From Zoroaster sp. YZ-2022 (lineage: Eukaryota; Echinodermata; Asteroidea; Forcipulatida; Zoroasteridae), in the NCBI GenBank assembly GCA_029582265.1, contig CM055819.1, positions 33,487,288 through 33,551,287 of the forward strand: a stretch of 64,000 nt of DNA. Direction: 5' to 3'. A program made the translations under genes and the position numbers. Of the stretch, positions 47,001 to 56,629 are shown piece after piece (position 1 is the first letter of the stretch; each line of letters opens with the position of its first letter). The notes below the pieces were generated by a model. It was not told where the DNA came from and ran no database searches. It worked only from the letters and a program-made list of their open reading frames with translations.

Positions 47001-50000
47001 GGTTGAGCACTCAAATGGTTGTCTTACTGTCGTAGTTCCTGTAGTTTGGTCAAGCAGAGTAGCACCTCCAGCATCTTTCTAAGAGTAAAGGATCTGCCAC
47101 AACTGTAACATACTGCAGGTATCTACGAATCAAATGAGTACAAATACAATCAAGTGTTATTCGCCTTATTCACGTTAAATCACAAAAGTGAGGCTGTAAT
47201 TGTCACAACCACACTCTTGTCTCTTACATGCTGCCGTATGCACCATTCGCGAGAAGGCCCAATAATCTGATGGTTCCCAAAAGAAGGTTCATTCCTGACA
47301 TAAGGAATAAATAAATGGACGAGCTATTTCATTAATTCACTTAAAATTCAATGACATTTCAAAACGCAAGGTTGCCCTCCAAACATACCAAATTAGGCAG
47401 CAGAGTTACTACAATGAGCAATAGTACAGGTAAACCAATTCTTGTATTAAGGGGAATAAAGCATATAAGATGGCTAACTCATAAGGTGAAAGTGCAAGAT
47501 GAATTCACATATCCAGATGTGAATTAGTCGTGCGTCGCACAAACGCCGTCAGATATGTACACAATGCAATACATATATGTACAGCGGCGTCGTCAATCTG
47601 CATGACCTTACATACATTAAAACATGTTTGCGCAACAACGTATTATCCCAGCCATTGTTTTTGTATCATTCATCCGGGAACTGTTACATATACAATAACC
47701 TTTTGCACTCGACTACTGCACAACTGGTTTCTTGCTTAAAACATCGCAGATAACTCGAGGAGATACGAGCGTTGTTGCGCTATTCTGACACGATAACATT
47801 ACATAGTACTACACTAAGTCTGCAAGTAAGTCATGTAAAAAAACCTAGTCCACAGCATACAGTATACTCCACAGAACAATGGATTTGGGCCATATACGAC
47901 ATGACATGACCTGTATTTTGCAGACTGACGTGCCAAATCTCAAAAGAAGTATCATGGGTTTTGGCACGGAACACAACACGCTCAGAGCTGGACTTTTACA
48001 AATGCATTTTTAGTTCAAGTCAAGCTTAGTTCTGGAGGGAGAACATTGACTCAAATTTGAAAACAAAATATGTGGAAAACTGAAGTGCTAAATAAAAATA
48101 AATAGGACCCATTCCTACTCAAGAAATGGTTTAGAAATTATCTGTTAGGCTTTGAAAGCTTTGACTGTCACTCTGCTAATGGTGGCAGATGGTTCCTTGA
48201 ATTTCTATACTAAAATGTGTTAACACCATTTTTTACCTTCAATACCCCCTCAGGTCTCACCGCTTTATGCGCGCTTTCTCTCAGAGCCATAGAAACCATC
48301 AGATTACAATTATTAATTCTTGTTACATTTCACACCCAATTATTTACGTTATCTAAAATTTCACAAATATATATGAACCTCCTGGATGTTTTAATTGTGG
48401 AGGATTTACAGATCTCTCTCTCACACATCCCTTGCACAAACAAGAAACTAGAGGTTGGACACAATACAGGCTACTCTTTCTTTCCTTGGTGATGATTGCA
48501 AAGGGAGATTTGTAAAAACCTGAGAAATCACAGGCCTGGGCTGGCTTACACATGCACAGGCGTAAAAAAAGTCAAATCAACCCTGTTATGTACCAAGTGG
48601 GCAAGAAATGGAGCATGTAAAAGCGTGAAAATTTTCCCGTTTAGTATTTAAAGCCATGAGAGAGGCTGGAATTTCATCGAGCTTAGCAGAGAATTTGTGC
48701 TACAAATATTTTTGCTAAGCTAATATAAAACAGACTACGGCAGCCAAATGTATACATTGTATGAAAGTTTATTGGTACCAAAGAATCTGCTAAGCAAATA
48801 TTTTGCTGCTAGCTAAGTAAATAACAGACTACCAGCTAAGCTAAAATATATATTGTATGAAAATTTCTGGTGGTACTGAAGAAATCTGTTACAAATAAGC
48901 AAATTTTGTTGCTAATATAAACAGACTACCAGCCAAATAAAGATATTGTATGAACAGCTATTGAAAGTTTGGCTGGTAACCAAAGAAATCTGCTAAGCAA
49001 ATATTTTGCTAAGTAATATAAACAGACTACCAGCCAAAATGCATACATTTGTATGAAAGTTTAGCTGGTAACCGAAGAAATTAAGCAAAATATTTCTGCT
49101 AAGTAGTAAGATCACCAGCCAAAATGTATACATATTGTACGAAAGTTTGGCTGGTAACCAAAGAAATTCATATAAATATTTTTGCTAAGTAGAAAAACAC
49201 AGACTAGCTAAAATGTATACATATTTGTATGAAAGTTTGGCTGGTAACTAAATAATCTGTTAAGCAAATATTTTGCTAAGCAGTAAATAACAGACTACCA
49301 GCCAAAATGTATACATATTGTATGAAAGTTTGGCTATAACTAAAGAAATCTGCTAAAAATATTTTTAAGCAATATAAAGACTGAAGCCAGAATGTGCACA
49401 TTTTGTATGAAAGTTTGGCTGGTAACCAAAGAAATCTGCTAAGCAATATTTCTGCTAAGCAGTAAATAACAGACTACCAGCCAAAATGTATACATAGTGT
49501 ATGAAAGTTTGGTGGTAACCAAAGAAATCGCTAAGCAAATATTTCACTAACAGTAAATAACAGACTACCAGCCAAAATGTATACATATTGAAAGTTTGGC
49601 TTTGGTAACCAAAGAAATTTGCTGAGCAGCTGTATGAACATTCCAGGTGTTTCCTTACATACACAGAGGACAAGGGAAACGACGGAAAAGATTTACTTCC
49701 ATACCTTCTGTACTTGTGCCTCCCTTTGTTGTTTTTTCCTGTTGTTGTCTCATCTTCATTTGCTTGTCCTGCTCTTTTTGCCTGCCTTCGCCTCCTATAA
49801 CAAATAAGAAACATACATCCAATAAGTTTACTACCAAGAAAGATGTGCATTTACAACAATCTGTGTCAATCAAACTCTCAAACAGAAACTATCTAGACAA
49901 TCCGGCAACCACTGTTCTTCACCACTACTGTACTATGTGGTGGTACCACACTGCAGCGCGTGTCACAAGCATTCCCAAATACACAGATTTGTCAAATAGC

Positions 50001-53000
50001 ATTTCAAAATAGAGTGCACAGTTTGTTCAAAGAAGCACTGTACTGTGATGAATCAATAATGGGATTAGTCTATATACTCTAAATGTGTGTGTATATAAGT
50101 GTATGAATGAAACAGAACCCTGCTCCCCATTTATGGTAGATTTGGATTCGAAAGACAAATAAATTACATTCTACAATCAATGTTTTGCTCATACTTGCTA
50201 CTTTGCTTGTTTGTATTACTGTAAAACTGGTAATTGCGTCAGTAAAATTACTCGCCAGCCACCCTATCGCCACATTCACTGGTTGTTGCTTTCATGTTAT
50301 CAAGACTGTAAGTATTTGACTTGTAGTACAATGCACACGATGTGGTTGACACGTATTTACCACTTCAAAAGGTGACCTAATTATAAAGTGGAAGTCCTGC
50401 ACCGGCGCTTATGCACAATGCTTATATACATGTATGTACATGTAGGCATCGTCATTACGGGCCGGGGGTAGAGGTAAACAAAGAAAATATTAGTAACTTA
50501 CCAATCCACCGGGCGGGTAATAAATTCGCGTGTTTTTAAATTCGCGCTGTCTAATCGTTACGCGATAAGCGCGAAAACAAATGTTGCGCGAAAATTACCA
50601 GTTTTACAGTATTTGATTGACTGATTGACTGAATGCATATTGAAGGTAAGATATAGCTAGCATTGGTGTTATTTATTTTCAATGCTGGGAAGGTTAACCA
50701 GTTAACTGACTGAAACTGCACTAACCGTTGAATTCTTGTGTACTTTACTATAAACCTATACGTTAATCTCACCAGTGCTTTGTGCTTGGCTGCAGCTATT
50801 TCTTCCGGGCATCTCTTAGATTTCTTCTTAGGAAGCACAGAATCTAAACTATCCTGAGATAACAGATCAATACTGCTACCATGGTAAGGCTCCAATGGTT
50901 CACTACCATTATCCTGTCTGGCTGCACTGTCATGCCTTGCTGGGAAGTTTGCTCCAGTACTAGGACAAGATGAGAAATGTTTTTTCAATGAATCGTCATC
51001 CTCGTCGTCGGAAATGTCATGGTAACCTTTATGTCTGCGATTAACAGAGCCATTGTCGTGTTGCCTCCTCCTATCATTAGAAAGATTTGATACGTCTTTG
51101 ATTGTGTGTTTGAAGGCAGAGTGGTCTTTATTTACTTGGTCACATGAATTGTTGTCTGGAATCTGATTGGATGACTTATGAGATGGGTCGTTTCCTAGAC
51201 CGACGTTGGTATCTTTCAGTTGTTTGTTGCGTATTCGATGGAGCAACGACAGTGTGATACCTTCTTCTTCATCTTCGCTGCTTGAGATGGACATTGGACT
51301 ACACCTATCCATCATTTCATTCTCTGACAAGTTACTTTGATGATGTTCAACAGGATCAAGACTTTTATAATCAGTTACACATGAAGCAAAGGCAGTTTCT
51401 TGGTCAAGAAAGTCCTCAACACTGTTTTCTTTCCTTCGTAGAGACTTAATTGACACTTTACTACTCTGATCCCAGACGCTGCTGTTTTCACTACACTGGG
51501 CCTCTTCCTCTTGTGATATTTGAGTTTTATGATGATTTGCCCGACAATCACTTGCAAAGTGGTTAATCTCCGTGGTTACATGATCATTTTCATTACTTGA
51601 TAGTGATATAGGACTTGTTCTGTTTATATCCTCTGTAGATGGCAATGATTCTGAATTGGCATACAATTCTGAATTGGTTTCTGGAAAAACATGAACAAAG
51701 AAATACACATCAGGGGCTTTGAATTTCCCACAGTTGAGTGAGTGCAAAAAGTCTAAAGGCATATTTTCATTATTTTCTCGTTAACTTCACAAATGAAATG
51801 AGCTGAAAATTTCACAGGTATGGCATGGAATCGGTGTCCTAGTTTAAGATTAACACATTGACTGAAAATTAATGGCTCATTTATGCAGCAGTAACAGTAA
51901 TATGACCTTATCACATCGGGTATTATGGTAGTCACCGGAGTTAATCTAAAATTAGCATTCCAATTCCATGCCCTGTTGATTGTGATGATACTGCCCCTTT
52001 AAAGTAAGTGTACATGATTCAAACAGTATGACATATTCTCTAAACCCGGCAATCCATTCCTTATTTTGGCAAGTTGTGCCCATCAGATTCTGGGCTGGAA
52101 TGTATTATTCATTTTGATTCTGTTTGCGTTTGTTGAGACCTTTGCGGGTTCTTTCTCAAAGGCAAAATGCCATTGCCTTTGAGAAAGAACCTGCTAGGTT
52201 CAAAACGTAAGCCTATAACTACTATACTACTCAAAACAATTTAGGGAACACCGGAATAATCTCAGTTAAAGCAAGATCATTTATTTCAGATAAACACAAT
52301 GTTTCACAGAATTGATGAGAAACAACTGCACAATGAAACAGAGCATAAAGGATGCACGTAGTGATTACACATTTCATGACATGACTACTGAAAGAGAGAG
52401 GGGTTGCAAATGAAAATCCTGGTTCATGGAACATTTCAAACCTATTTGATGTAAAAAATCCGGTGTTCCCTAAATTGTTTTGAGTAGTATATTTTGCATT
52501 TATACTACAGGACCTTTGGTCTATTTATTTTTATTCTGTTCTTTTAAGTGATGAAATAAAGTGACATAAAGTATTTACTTTGTGGTGACAAAGTCAAATC
52601 AACACACGCTACATCATGGAAACCTTCTTGAGAATCAAGCTCATCATCTACCAAGACGACGTGATCGACTGAAGATGAACCACCCTCCTTCAGTGATGTG
52701 TGATGGTTACTGCTGGCAACAGGGAAACGCTCTGTAACAAAATAACAAATAATATCAATATGATTGGTTTAGTTGAAGAATGAGACCTTTCATGCAGTGG
52801 ACATCGTGATGTGTTACACACAAGTCTATGAGAATCAGAATGAGGCTTGTGTTTGAATAGTCTAGTGCCTATTTTGAGGTGACTCACTTCACAGATCACG
52901 TTCACCATGCCCTTGATGCTGGTCCACAGTCTACTCTTTTAAGACCATCGAGATATTCAACCATAACACCGTTCCCCAAGACATTGGTTTCTACATCAGT

Positions 53001-53570
53001 GATATTTAACGGCTGCTATCCAAATTCCACAACCACCCAAGACTGAGGGATCTCCTACATCCTAAGTCAACCACCTCCCTCTCCTGGGCTTGTTAACAAC
53101 TGATTAGGTTCAGTGAGGACACACTCCTCCACTCCAATGGTCCTAGTTCCACCATTTCCCGCCTGAACGCTATAATGCACTAATCCTCCAGCGTCCAGTC
53201 TTCGTGCGAATCCTCCAGCAGTCTACTTAAGCAGCAGCACTTCCTAGAGTCCGGCATTCTCCTGAAGACGATCAGAGCATACTGATCGAAATGTAGAGTT
53301 GTAATCACCAGTTCTTTTCAGAACTAATTACTACTTATTAATTGAGAATTTCACATGGTTTCACTGCAAACAGTCTTTACTTATCCTTTTCACCATGCAA
53401 AGCTTCAAATATTGCGTTTATTTTTACTGGACTTTGTCCAGCAGACCACTACTTAATAAGAACACAGTCTTTCTGATTTCTGAAGAAAAAAACCCCAAAC
53501 CTTTCTCAAATGTATTTGAGCCTTGTTGTGTTATGCTCCGATGAAACCCAATGTCTGGAAGTTCATCCTG

Positions 53571-53611
<41 letters not shown>

Positions 53612-54701
53612 GTGTTATGAGAAACTGATGACTACGACTATTCCCACCACAAAGGCCACCCCAATTGTCAGCATCAATGTTTACTCTCTGACTGATATCA
53701 CCTCCAGTATTACTCTGTGTGTCACGCTGTGTAGGACTCCATCCTGTTCGATCCCTCTCTTCTAAATAAGATGGGCTTGCAGTGGTGGGTAAACTTAGTT
53801 CAGTCGGTGAAACAGGTGCTTCTAAAAGAATGTGGTTCGGTGAATATGAAGTGCCAACCAGAAACTGAAAATTAAAATTTAAAAAAATGTTATTTAAAGG
53901 GAATGTACAAACAATATTGGACTAGGGCTGTGCGTTTTTGAATAATTTGATAACCGGATATTCGGATTTTGATTACGATCAGATATTCAATATTTGAAGG
54001 CCGCCGATTGTAAATTGCGCTGCGTGATAAAACAAGCACGCACGATATTGTGGGGCCAAAAAATGTACTAAACATAATGTCGCCCGGACTAGGATGGACT
54101 TGCTAGATGGCGACCAAATGCAGACGAGAGGATGATTGGGGGAGGGTGGGAGTGGATAATGATGGAAGCGGCAATATAAAAATTAAAAAAATTCAACAAA
54201 AACTTTTTCTTCGAATATTCGAACCGGAAAAACAACCGGATATTCAAACCATTGATCGAATATTCAAATATTCGGTTATTCGGCACAGCCCTATATTGGA
54301 CCAATGTTACTAATCTTTATAAGTTGTAAAGTTGGTACAAGTATCAATCTTCCTGATATATTAGTCAGTCTCAAGTGCTTTCACCTGAAGAAAAAAATAA
54401 TTGTTTTCTCGAAAAGTTGTTGAACGTTTCCAAATACTGAAAAAGTGAAATTGAACATTGAACTGACAAGACACACTCACACTGCAGTGCAACTGCAAAG
54501 AAAGTGTCATGATTGTCACTGAAAGAAACAGTGTGTAATCCCTAATCATGAAATATTTACATTGCCTTCGAAAATTCGATTGATAGTCTCCTGAGCATCT
54601 CTCGTGACGATCAAATCTTTTTCGATGTCTTCCCTTGGAATGTCTGGACAGATAATTGACACTTGCTCCACCTGGCTGCTGTTATACGAATCATCAGCCA
54701 T
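34909..54701 (-). CDS. EME1/EME2-like subunit of the MUS81 structure-specific endonuclease (gene span)
   Basis: About 13 exons (listed separately) rebuild an EME-family protein, the non-catalytic partner that makes MUS81 cut branched DNA (stalled forks, Holliday-junction intermediates) in the nucleus. Diagnostic parts: [18 protein letters not shown] near the middle, [57 protein letters not shown] and the C-terminal [20 protein letters not shown] (helix-hairpin-helix end). The N-terminal half is about 520 residues, longer than I recall for human EME1. It holds a SUMO-interaction-like VVLVDDELD and a possible CUE/UBA-like helix ([12 protein letters not shown]). Exons at 37.6-49.8 kb are frame-shifted while those outside are clean, so I suspect consensus error rather than gene death. 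It faces SPSB3 tail to tail. Confidence 0.9.
35445..35757 (-). mobile_element. tRNA-derived SINE, nearly complete
   Basis: On the minus strand it starts with a tRNA-like head (gtgtcatggccgagcggtct) with a diverged B box (gggttgaaaccccgtg), then the body gagcaagacacttaaccata and tctctccacccagggatggg, ending in a 3' part with atatgcgcc words and a TTATTA tail. It lies in the last EME intron. Confidence 0.8.
36278..36334 (-). CDS. EME-like penultimate exon
   Basis: 57 bases between acceptor ttattcaacag and donor GTG then gtaagt. Reads [19 protein letters not shown], matching AY-x-QC-x-x-x-x-E-x-x-x-LL-x-D-I in EME1. In phase with both neighbours. Confidence 0.93.
36335..37227. other. EME intron, nothing recognised
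   Basis: AT-rich intron. The 93-codon plus-strand frame at 36370-36651 has no recognisable domain. Confidence 0.4.
37228..37470. repeat. Dispersed repeat shared with 19222-19450
   Basis: The same opening words (ggccagggaccctccct, acagtgtccactgacccaag) and tccttcactttagcaaagag duplications as the copy in SPSB3 intron 1. Confidence 0.6.
37645..37842 (-). CDS. EME-like exon, FSF to PSPRLLLQ (frame-shifted)
   Basis: Acceptor aatatttag; the first two bases complete a Gly codon, then [12 protein letters not shown]. Further parts in changing frames: [29 protein letters not shown] and PSPRLLLQ before the donor. In human EME1 the order is ETTFSF ... DWAGGVKV ... [20 protein letters not shown]. At least three frame changes occur, one at a G run. 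Confidence 0.85.
38433..38551 (-). CDS. EME-like exon, VDLQLH to AETPF (frame-shifted)
   Basis: Acceptor tttttgcag and donor CAATG then gtaagt. Reads [18 protein letters not shown], then shifted [11 protein letters not shown], then [10 protein letters not shown] ending in phase 1. Fits EALVDLQLH ... ELADFTCAFTKAVAEAPF of EME1. The two frame changes cancel out. Confidence 0.85.
38800..38953 (-). CDS. EME-like exon, HTVVTRVDM segment
   Basis: Acceptor aatttcacag and donor GGAAGAA then gtgagt (phase 1, matching the next exon). Reads [18 protein letters not shown], then [13 protein letters not shown], in line with S-M-V-S-R-V-D-x-E before the VDLQLH motif. Open throughout. Confidence 0.8.
39295..39420 (-). 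CDS. EME-like exon, [11 protein letters not shown] segment (in-frame stop)
   Basis: A possible acceptor (attattatag) and donor CTCAG then gtaaaa. Reads [10 protein letters not shown], a TGA, then [20 protein letters not shown] and [11 protein letters not shown], comparable to T-A-G-K-A-L-S-L-V-I-V-D-Q-E-K in EME1. The exon start is uncertain. The stop may be a sequence error or mean the acceptor is further in. Confidence 0.65.
40890..41215 (+). mobile_element. Corrupted SINE copy
   Basis: The tRNA-like head (ggagtgttgttgagcggtca), gggtttgaatcagggcccgg, gagcaagacactttaaacaa and cttccacccagggg follow the order of the SINE at 35445-35757 but with many indels. Confidence 0.65.
41560..41660. repeat. 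Retroelement-end repeat (TTTGAGAAAGAAC family)
   Basis: ttgagaaagaactcaggttc then gaaacgtaaggcccaataaa and tgcatttatactacagg; the same order is at 52170-52520, and an inverted piece is near 39730-39765. Confidence 0.6.
45257..45440. mobile_element. Degraded relative of the 23641 hAT element
   Basis: gtgccccccagccaagatcc, attcagaattttgaaaaaat and ccctagaaaaagtgg repeat the order of 23641-23877. The ends are too worn to read a target duplication. Confidence 0.65.
45956..46115 (-). CDS. EME-like exon candidate (frame-shifted)
   Basis: The donor AAACAG then gtagct is clear; the acceptor (caatgtcaag near 46116) is a guess. Reads [18 protein letters not shown], then VAAS, and after a frame change [10 protein letters not shown]. 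This may match the G-A-L-Q-x-x ... V-I-E-x-Q-x-V-P-x-S-V part of EME1, but similarity is weaker than in other exons. A further possible coding piece with a cattag acceptor lies at about 45768-45866. Confidence 0.5.
46200..47027. other. EME intron, nothing recognised
   Basis: AT-rich intron; no repeat or exon seen. Confidence 0.4.
47028..47112 (-). CDS. EME-like exon, VVADPLLLE segment (frame-shifted)
   Basis: Acceptor tacctgcag and donor ACGACA then gtaaga. Reads [13 protein letters not shown], then in the next frame [16 protein letters not shown]. Fits H-I-I-V-V-L-D-P-x-L-L ... G-G-G-x-L-L of EME1, the start of the nuclease-like fold. Confidence 0.8.
47113..48640. other. EME intron, nothing recognised
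   Basis: Open frames at 47530-47739 and 48217-48553 show no domain, and I reject them as genes. Confidence 0.4.
48690..49620. repeat. Tandem repeat, about 90-96-bp unit, about ten copies
   Basis: The unit is (ctgctaagcaaatattttgc, aacagactaccagccaaaat, tgtatgaaagtttggctggt, aaccaaagaaat). tatgaaagttt recurs near 48760, 48856, 49052, 49229, 49321, 49407 and 49500. Copies vary in length by small deletions. It lies in an EME intron and ends 85 bases from exon 5. Confidence 0.85.
49705..49794 (-). CDS. EME-like exon 5, charged segment (frame error)
   Basis: Acceptor atttgttatag and donor ACAGAAG then gtatgg. In phase with exon 4 it reads EAKAGKK and soon hits a stop. One more A in the AAAAA run would give [20 protein letters not shown], a charged helix like the basic region before the nuclease fold in EME1. 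The 90-base length and splice sites support a real exon. Confidence 0.65.
49795..50772. other. EME intron 4, nothing recognised
   Basis: No repeat boundary or exon seen; contains several CpG-rich words near 50460-50590. Confidence 0.4.
50773..51680 (-). CDS. EME-like exon 4, large acidic/Ser-rich exon
   Basis: Acceptor tgtttttccag (phase 1) and donor CACTG then gtgaga. 302 codons open without a break. Contains [20 protein letters not shown], the counterpart of S-S-E-S-E-D-E-E-E-F-I-P-L-A-Q-R-L in human EME1. It has a second acidic patch ([14 protein letters not shown]) and a basic end ([19 protein letters not shown]) that resembles RPA32-binding helices (inference). The open frame continues upstream only through intron. 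Confidence 0.92.
52140..52540. repeat. Retroelement-end repeat interrupted by a MITE, with a 19-bp hairpin
   Basis: A perfect hairpin (GGTTCTTTCTCAAAGGCAA, 7-base loop, mirrored arm) lies at 52147-52191. It leads into ttcaaaacgtaagcct, and after the MITE the family continues with tgcatttatactacagg. Same family as 41560-41660. Confidence 0.65.
52227..52487. mobile_element. TA-flanked MITE, 261 bp, perfect 28-bp inverted ends
   Basis: The ends begin CTACTCAAAACAATTTAGGG then aacaccgg, exactly mirrored at the right, with TA on both sides. TA targets fit mariner/Tc1. The split retroelement repeat around it marks the insertion point. Confidence 0.85.
52579..52731 (-). CDS. EME-like exon 3 (SUMO-interaction-like motif)
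   Basis: Acceptor ttttgttacag and donor CACAAA then gtaaat, phases 1 to 1. Reads [37 protein letters not shown] and VDLTLSPQ. The V-V-L-V-D-D-E run has the form of a SUMO-interacting motif, as in the human EME1 N-terminus (inference). Confidence 0.8.
52740..53261 (+). other. EME intron 2, possible decayed retroelement coding remnant
   Basis: The stretch about 52930-53260 keeps protein-like words in one frame on the plus strand ([40 protein letters not shown]) and runs directly into the retroelement end at 53262. It is broken by stops. Family not certain. Confidence 0.4.
53262..53400 (+). repeat. Retroelement end with hammerhead-like core
   Basis: CTGAAGA is followed by the pairing CGATCAG / CTGATCG around agcata and then AAA, next to agttcttttcagaactaatt and catggtttcactgcaaacag. 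The same block in two mirrored copies forms 20185-20425. It resembles hammerhead motifs in Penelope-like retroelement ends (inference). Confidence 0.5.
53501..53864 (-). CDS. EME-like exon 2 with a microsatellite-coded Asp run
   Basis: Acceptor taattttcag; in phase with exon 1, it reads [20 protein letters not shown], then [30 protein letters not shown], an Asp run coded by (GAT)n at about 53572-53610, and [20 protein letters not shown]. It ends GAGAAAG before gtttgg (weak donor) in phase 1, as exon 3 needs. Confidence 0.75.
53923..54293. mobile_element. Short hAT element, 371 bp, TSD TATTGGAC
   Basis: The ends TAGGGCTGTGCG and GGCACAGCCCTA are flanked by the perfect 8-bp duplication TATTGGAC (53915-53922 and 54294-54301). 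It is rich in GATATTC/GAATATTC words and lies in EME intron 1. Confidence 0.9.
54561..54701 (-). CDS. EME-like exon 1 (start of protein)
   Basis: 47 codons from ATG at 54701 to donor GGCAAT then gtaaat (phase 0). Reads [40 protein letters not shown] and NRIFEGN. The P-D-I-P ... E-K-D-L ... T-I-N-R-I spacing suggests a small CUE/UBA-like helical module (inference). Confidence 0.8.
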
Positions 54702-56140
54702 TTCGTGCGACCTACTTGAACTTAGACTACCGCTAGAGGGCGATATGCACGTTTTGCGGTCCTTAAAACAAAATAATCAACAAGTTTGCTTTTCGGCGGT
54801 CTTCGTACCTCCAGCTTGTATTGTATGTAAGATCTGTACCAAGTTATTTTAAAACTTGAACCTCGGCTACTGCTTCAGCTACTGCTAGCTAGAGGGCGAT
54901 GCACGATTTGCGGCGATCTTTCAAATCAAGTTTTCTAGCTTTTCGCTTGACTGTGTAATGGACATTGTCCATTGGCTCAATAATAGGCCTAGGCCCCTAA
55001 GTTTTCCAGTCGCAAAACCGTTCGCTGTCTCCCACCCCGGTGCAAAAACGAATAAAATAGAATAAGATTTATGTGTGTTTTTCCTCAATCATGGTCAGTA
55101 TGAGACAAAATGTTGTGTGACACGGCAAAAAGTAAAATGAAAATATTAATAAAAATAAATTTAGTCGAGATTCCTCAATCCTCAACCACAGCACTCATCT
55201 CAATTTTGCACCCACAAGACTTGGTGTCCATTATTCCAACTTAATTAGACTGTTATTTCGAAAGGCACACAAACGTTCACCCTAAAGCTCTAAAATTGTA
55301 TATAAAAAAACTTTAAAACCCCCCCCCAAAAAAAAACAACAACAACAACAACAACAACCAACAAAACAATTTTTTTTTAGACATGGGCGTGTTTTAAGAA
55401 ATGTGTTATGCTAATACAATGTGTTTTTTGTTTTCACCTTTATCCGTTTTCTTCTTCATCTGTTTTCATCTTCATTTTCTATTTCTTTAGCCTACTGAAA
55501 ACTAACTAGCCTATTTTTTCATTATCCGCCCAGAGTCCTTTTTGGCGAATGTCTGTGCATGGAGGTAACTCCATGGTCTGTGTAACAGCCATAGAGTAAC
55601 TCTGTGACAGCCATAAAAGTTATTTATATAAAAGATATAACTGTATGGGAACAGCATGCAGGTGACCAGACGGGCCTAAATTCCGGACAGTCTAATTTTC
55701 ATGTTGGATGTATTTCAATACGGAGGCCTAGAACGGACAAACTCAAGAAAGGCAGACTTGATTTCCGCGACGACAATTTAAGCCATTATTAAAGCCAGCC
55801 CAATTAATTGATAAAAACACCGATTTTGGTTTTTAAAAAATTACATTAAGCGCGAATTTTTCTTTTGTTTTTCCTGCTAAAAATTTATGCAATCCTAATT
55901 AAATAATTTATGCAAATTTCTTTTGTTTTTATCCCATTCAAGCGCGAATTTGTTAGTTTTTTCGGTAGGATTGAAGCGCGAATTTTTCTTTCGTTTTTCC
56001 TGCTAAAAAATGTATTCCCCCATAAGACATGACAGTGGACAAGATAACTGACAAGGAGACCAATGAGTATATGTTGTTACTGACTGGTTTGAGCAGTTTT
56101 TATTTTCCAACAAAAAATACTACTAATTAACAATAATGTT
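54702..56140. other. 5' flank of the EME gene, nothing recognised
   Basis: Probable promoter side. Contains a CAA run (about 55325-55370) and two partial repeats of gcgcgaatttttctt (near 55850 and 55977). No clear core promoter seen. Confidence 0.4.
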
Positions 56141-56141
56141 T

Positions 56142-56312
56142 CCGGACATGCGTGTTCCGCGAAACTACCTTGGTAAAATTATTGATAACACACAATCCAA
56201 TTATCATACCAGTCTCCGGCCGTGCCTGTTCCGCGAGACTTCGTTAGTATGATTATTAATATCACAAATTCCGTTTATCATCTTGGTTTCCAGACATGTC
56301 TGTTCCGGGAAA
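56142..56312. repeat. Three-copy tandem repeat, about 70 bp
   Basis: ccggacatgcgtgttccgcg, ccggccgtgcctgttccgcg and ccagacatgtctgttccggg each start a unit that continues with a(a/g)ac then an AT-rich stretch with ttatcat. Units lie near 56143, 56217 and 56290. Confidence 0.7.
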
Positions 56313-56629
56313 CGGGAGTAAAGTGACCCTCCACCATTAAACAATATATATTATAAATAAATACAAACGGGGCATGTACAATTAAACACTTGTTAAAATT
56401 GCCAAATTTGAATTGATACCCCGAAAGGTTTTTTGATGGAACGATTTGTGTAACATAAAATTGCAAACAAAATGCAACCCAAAGCATGACCACACTAAAC
56501 TTGAATTAAACACCCTGAGGACTACGCAGGTGTTAGAATGAAATTCCGCCACACAGTAATTAATGACCGCCGCCAAAATAGCCTCAAGGAAAGGAAGCGG
56601 ACAGTCATAAGGACGCTAATTTTAATAAT

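Noticed and set aside
49455..49850. 131-codon minus-strand frame as a separate gene
   Set aside because: It overlaps EME exon 5 in another frame and then reads into the tandem repeat.
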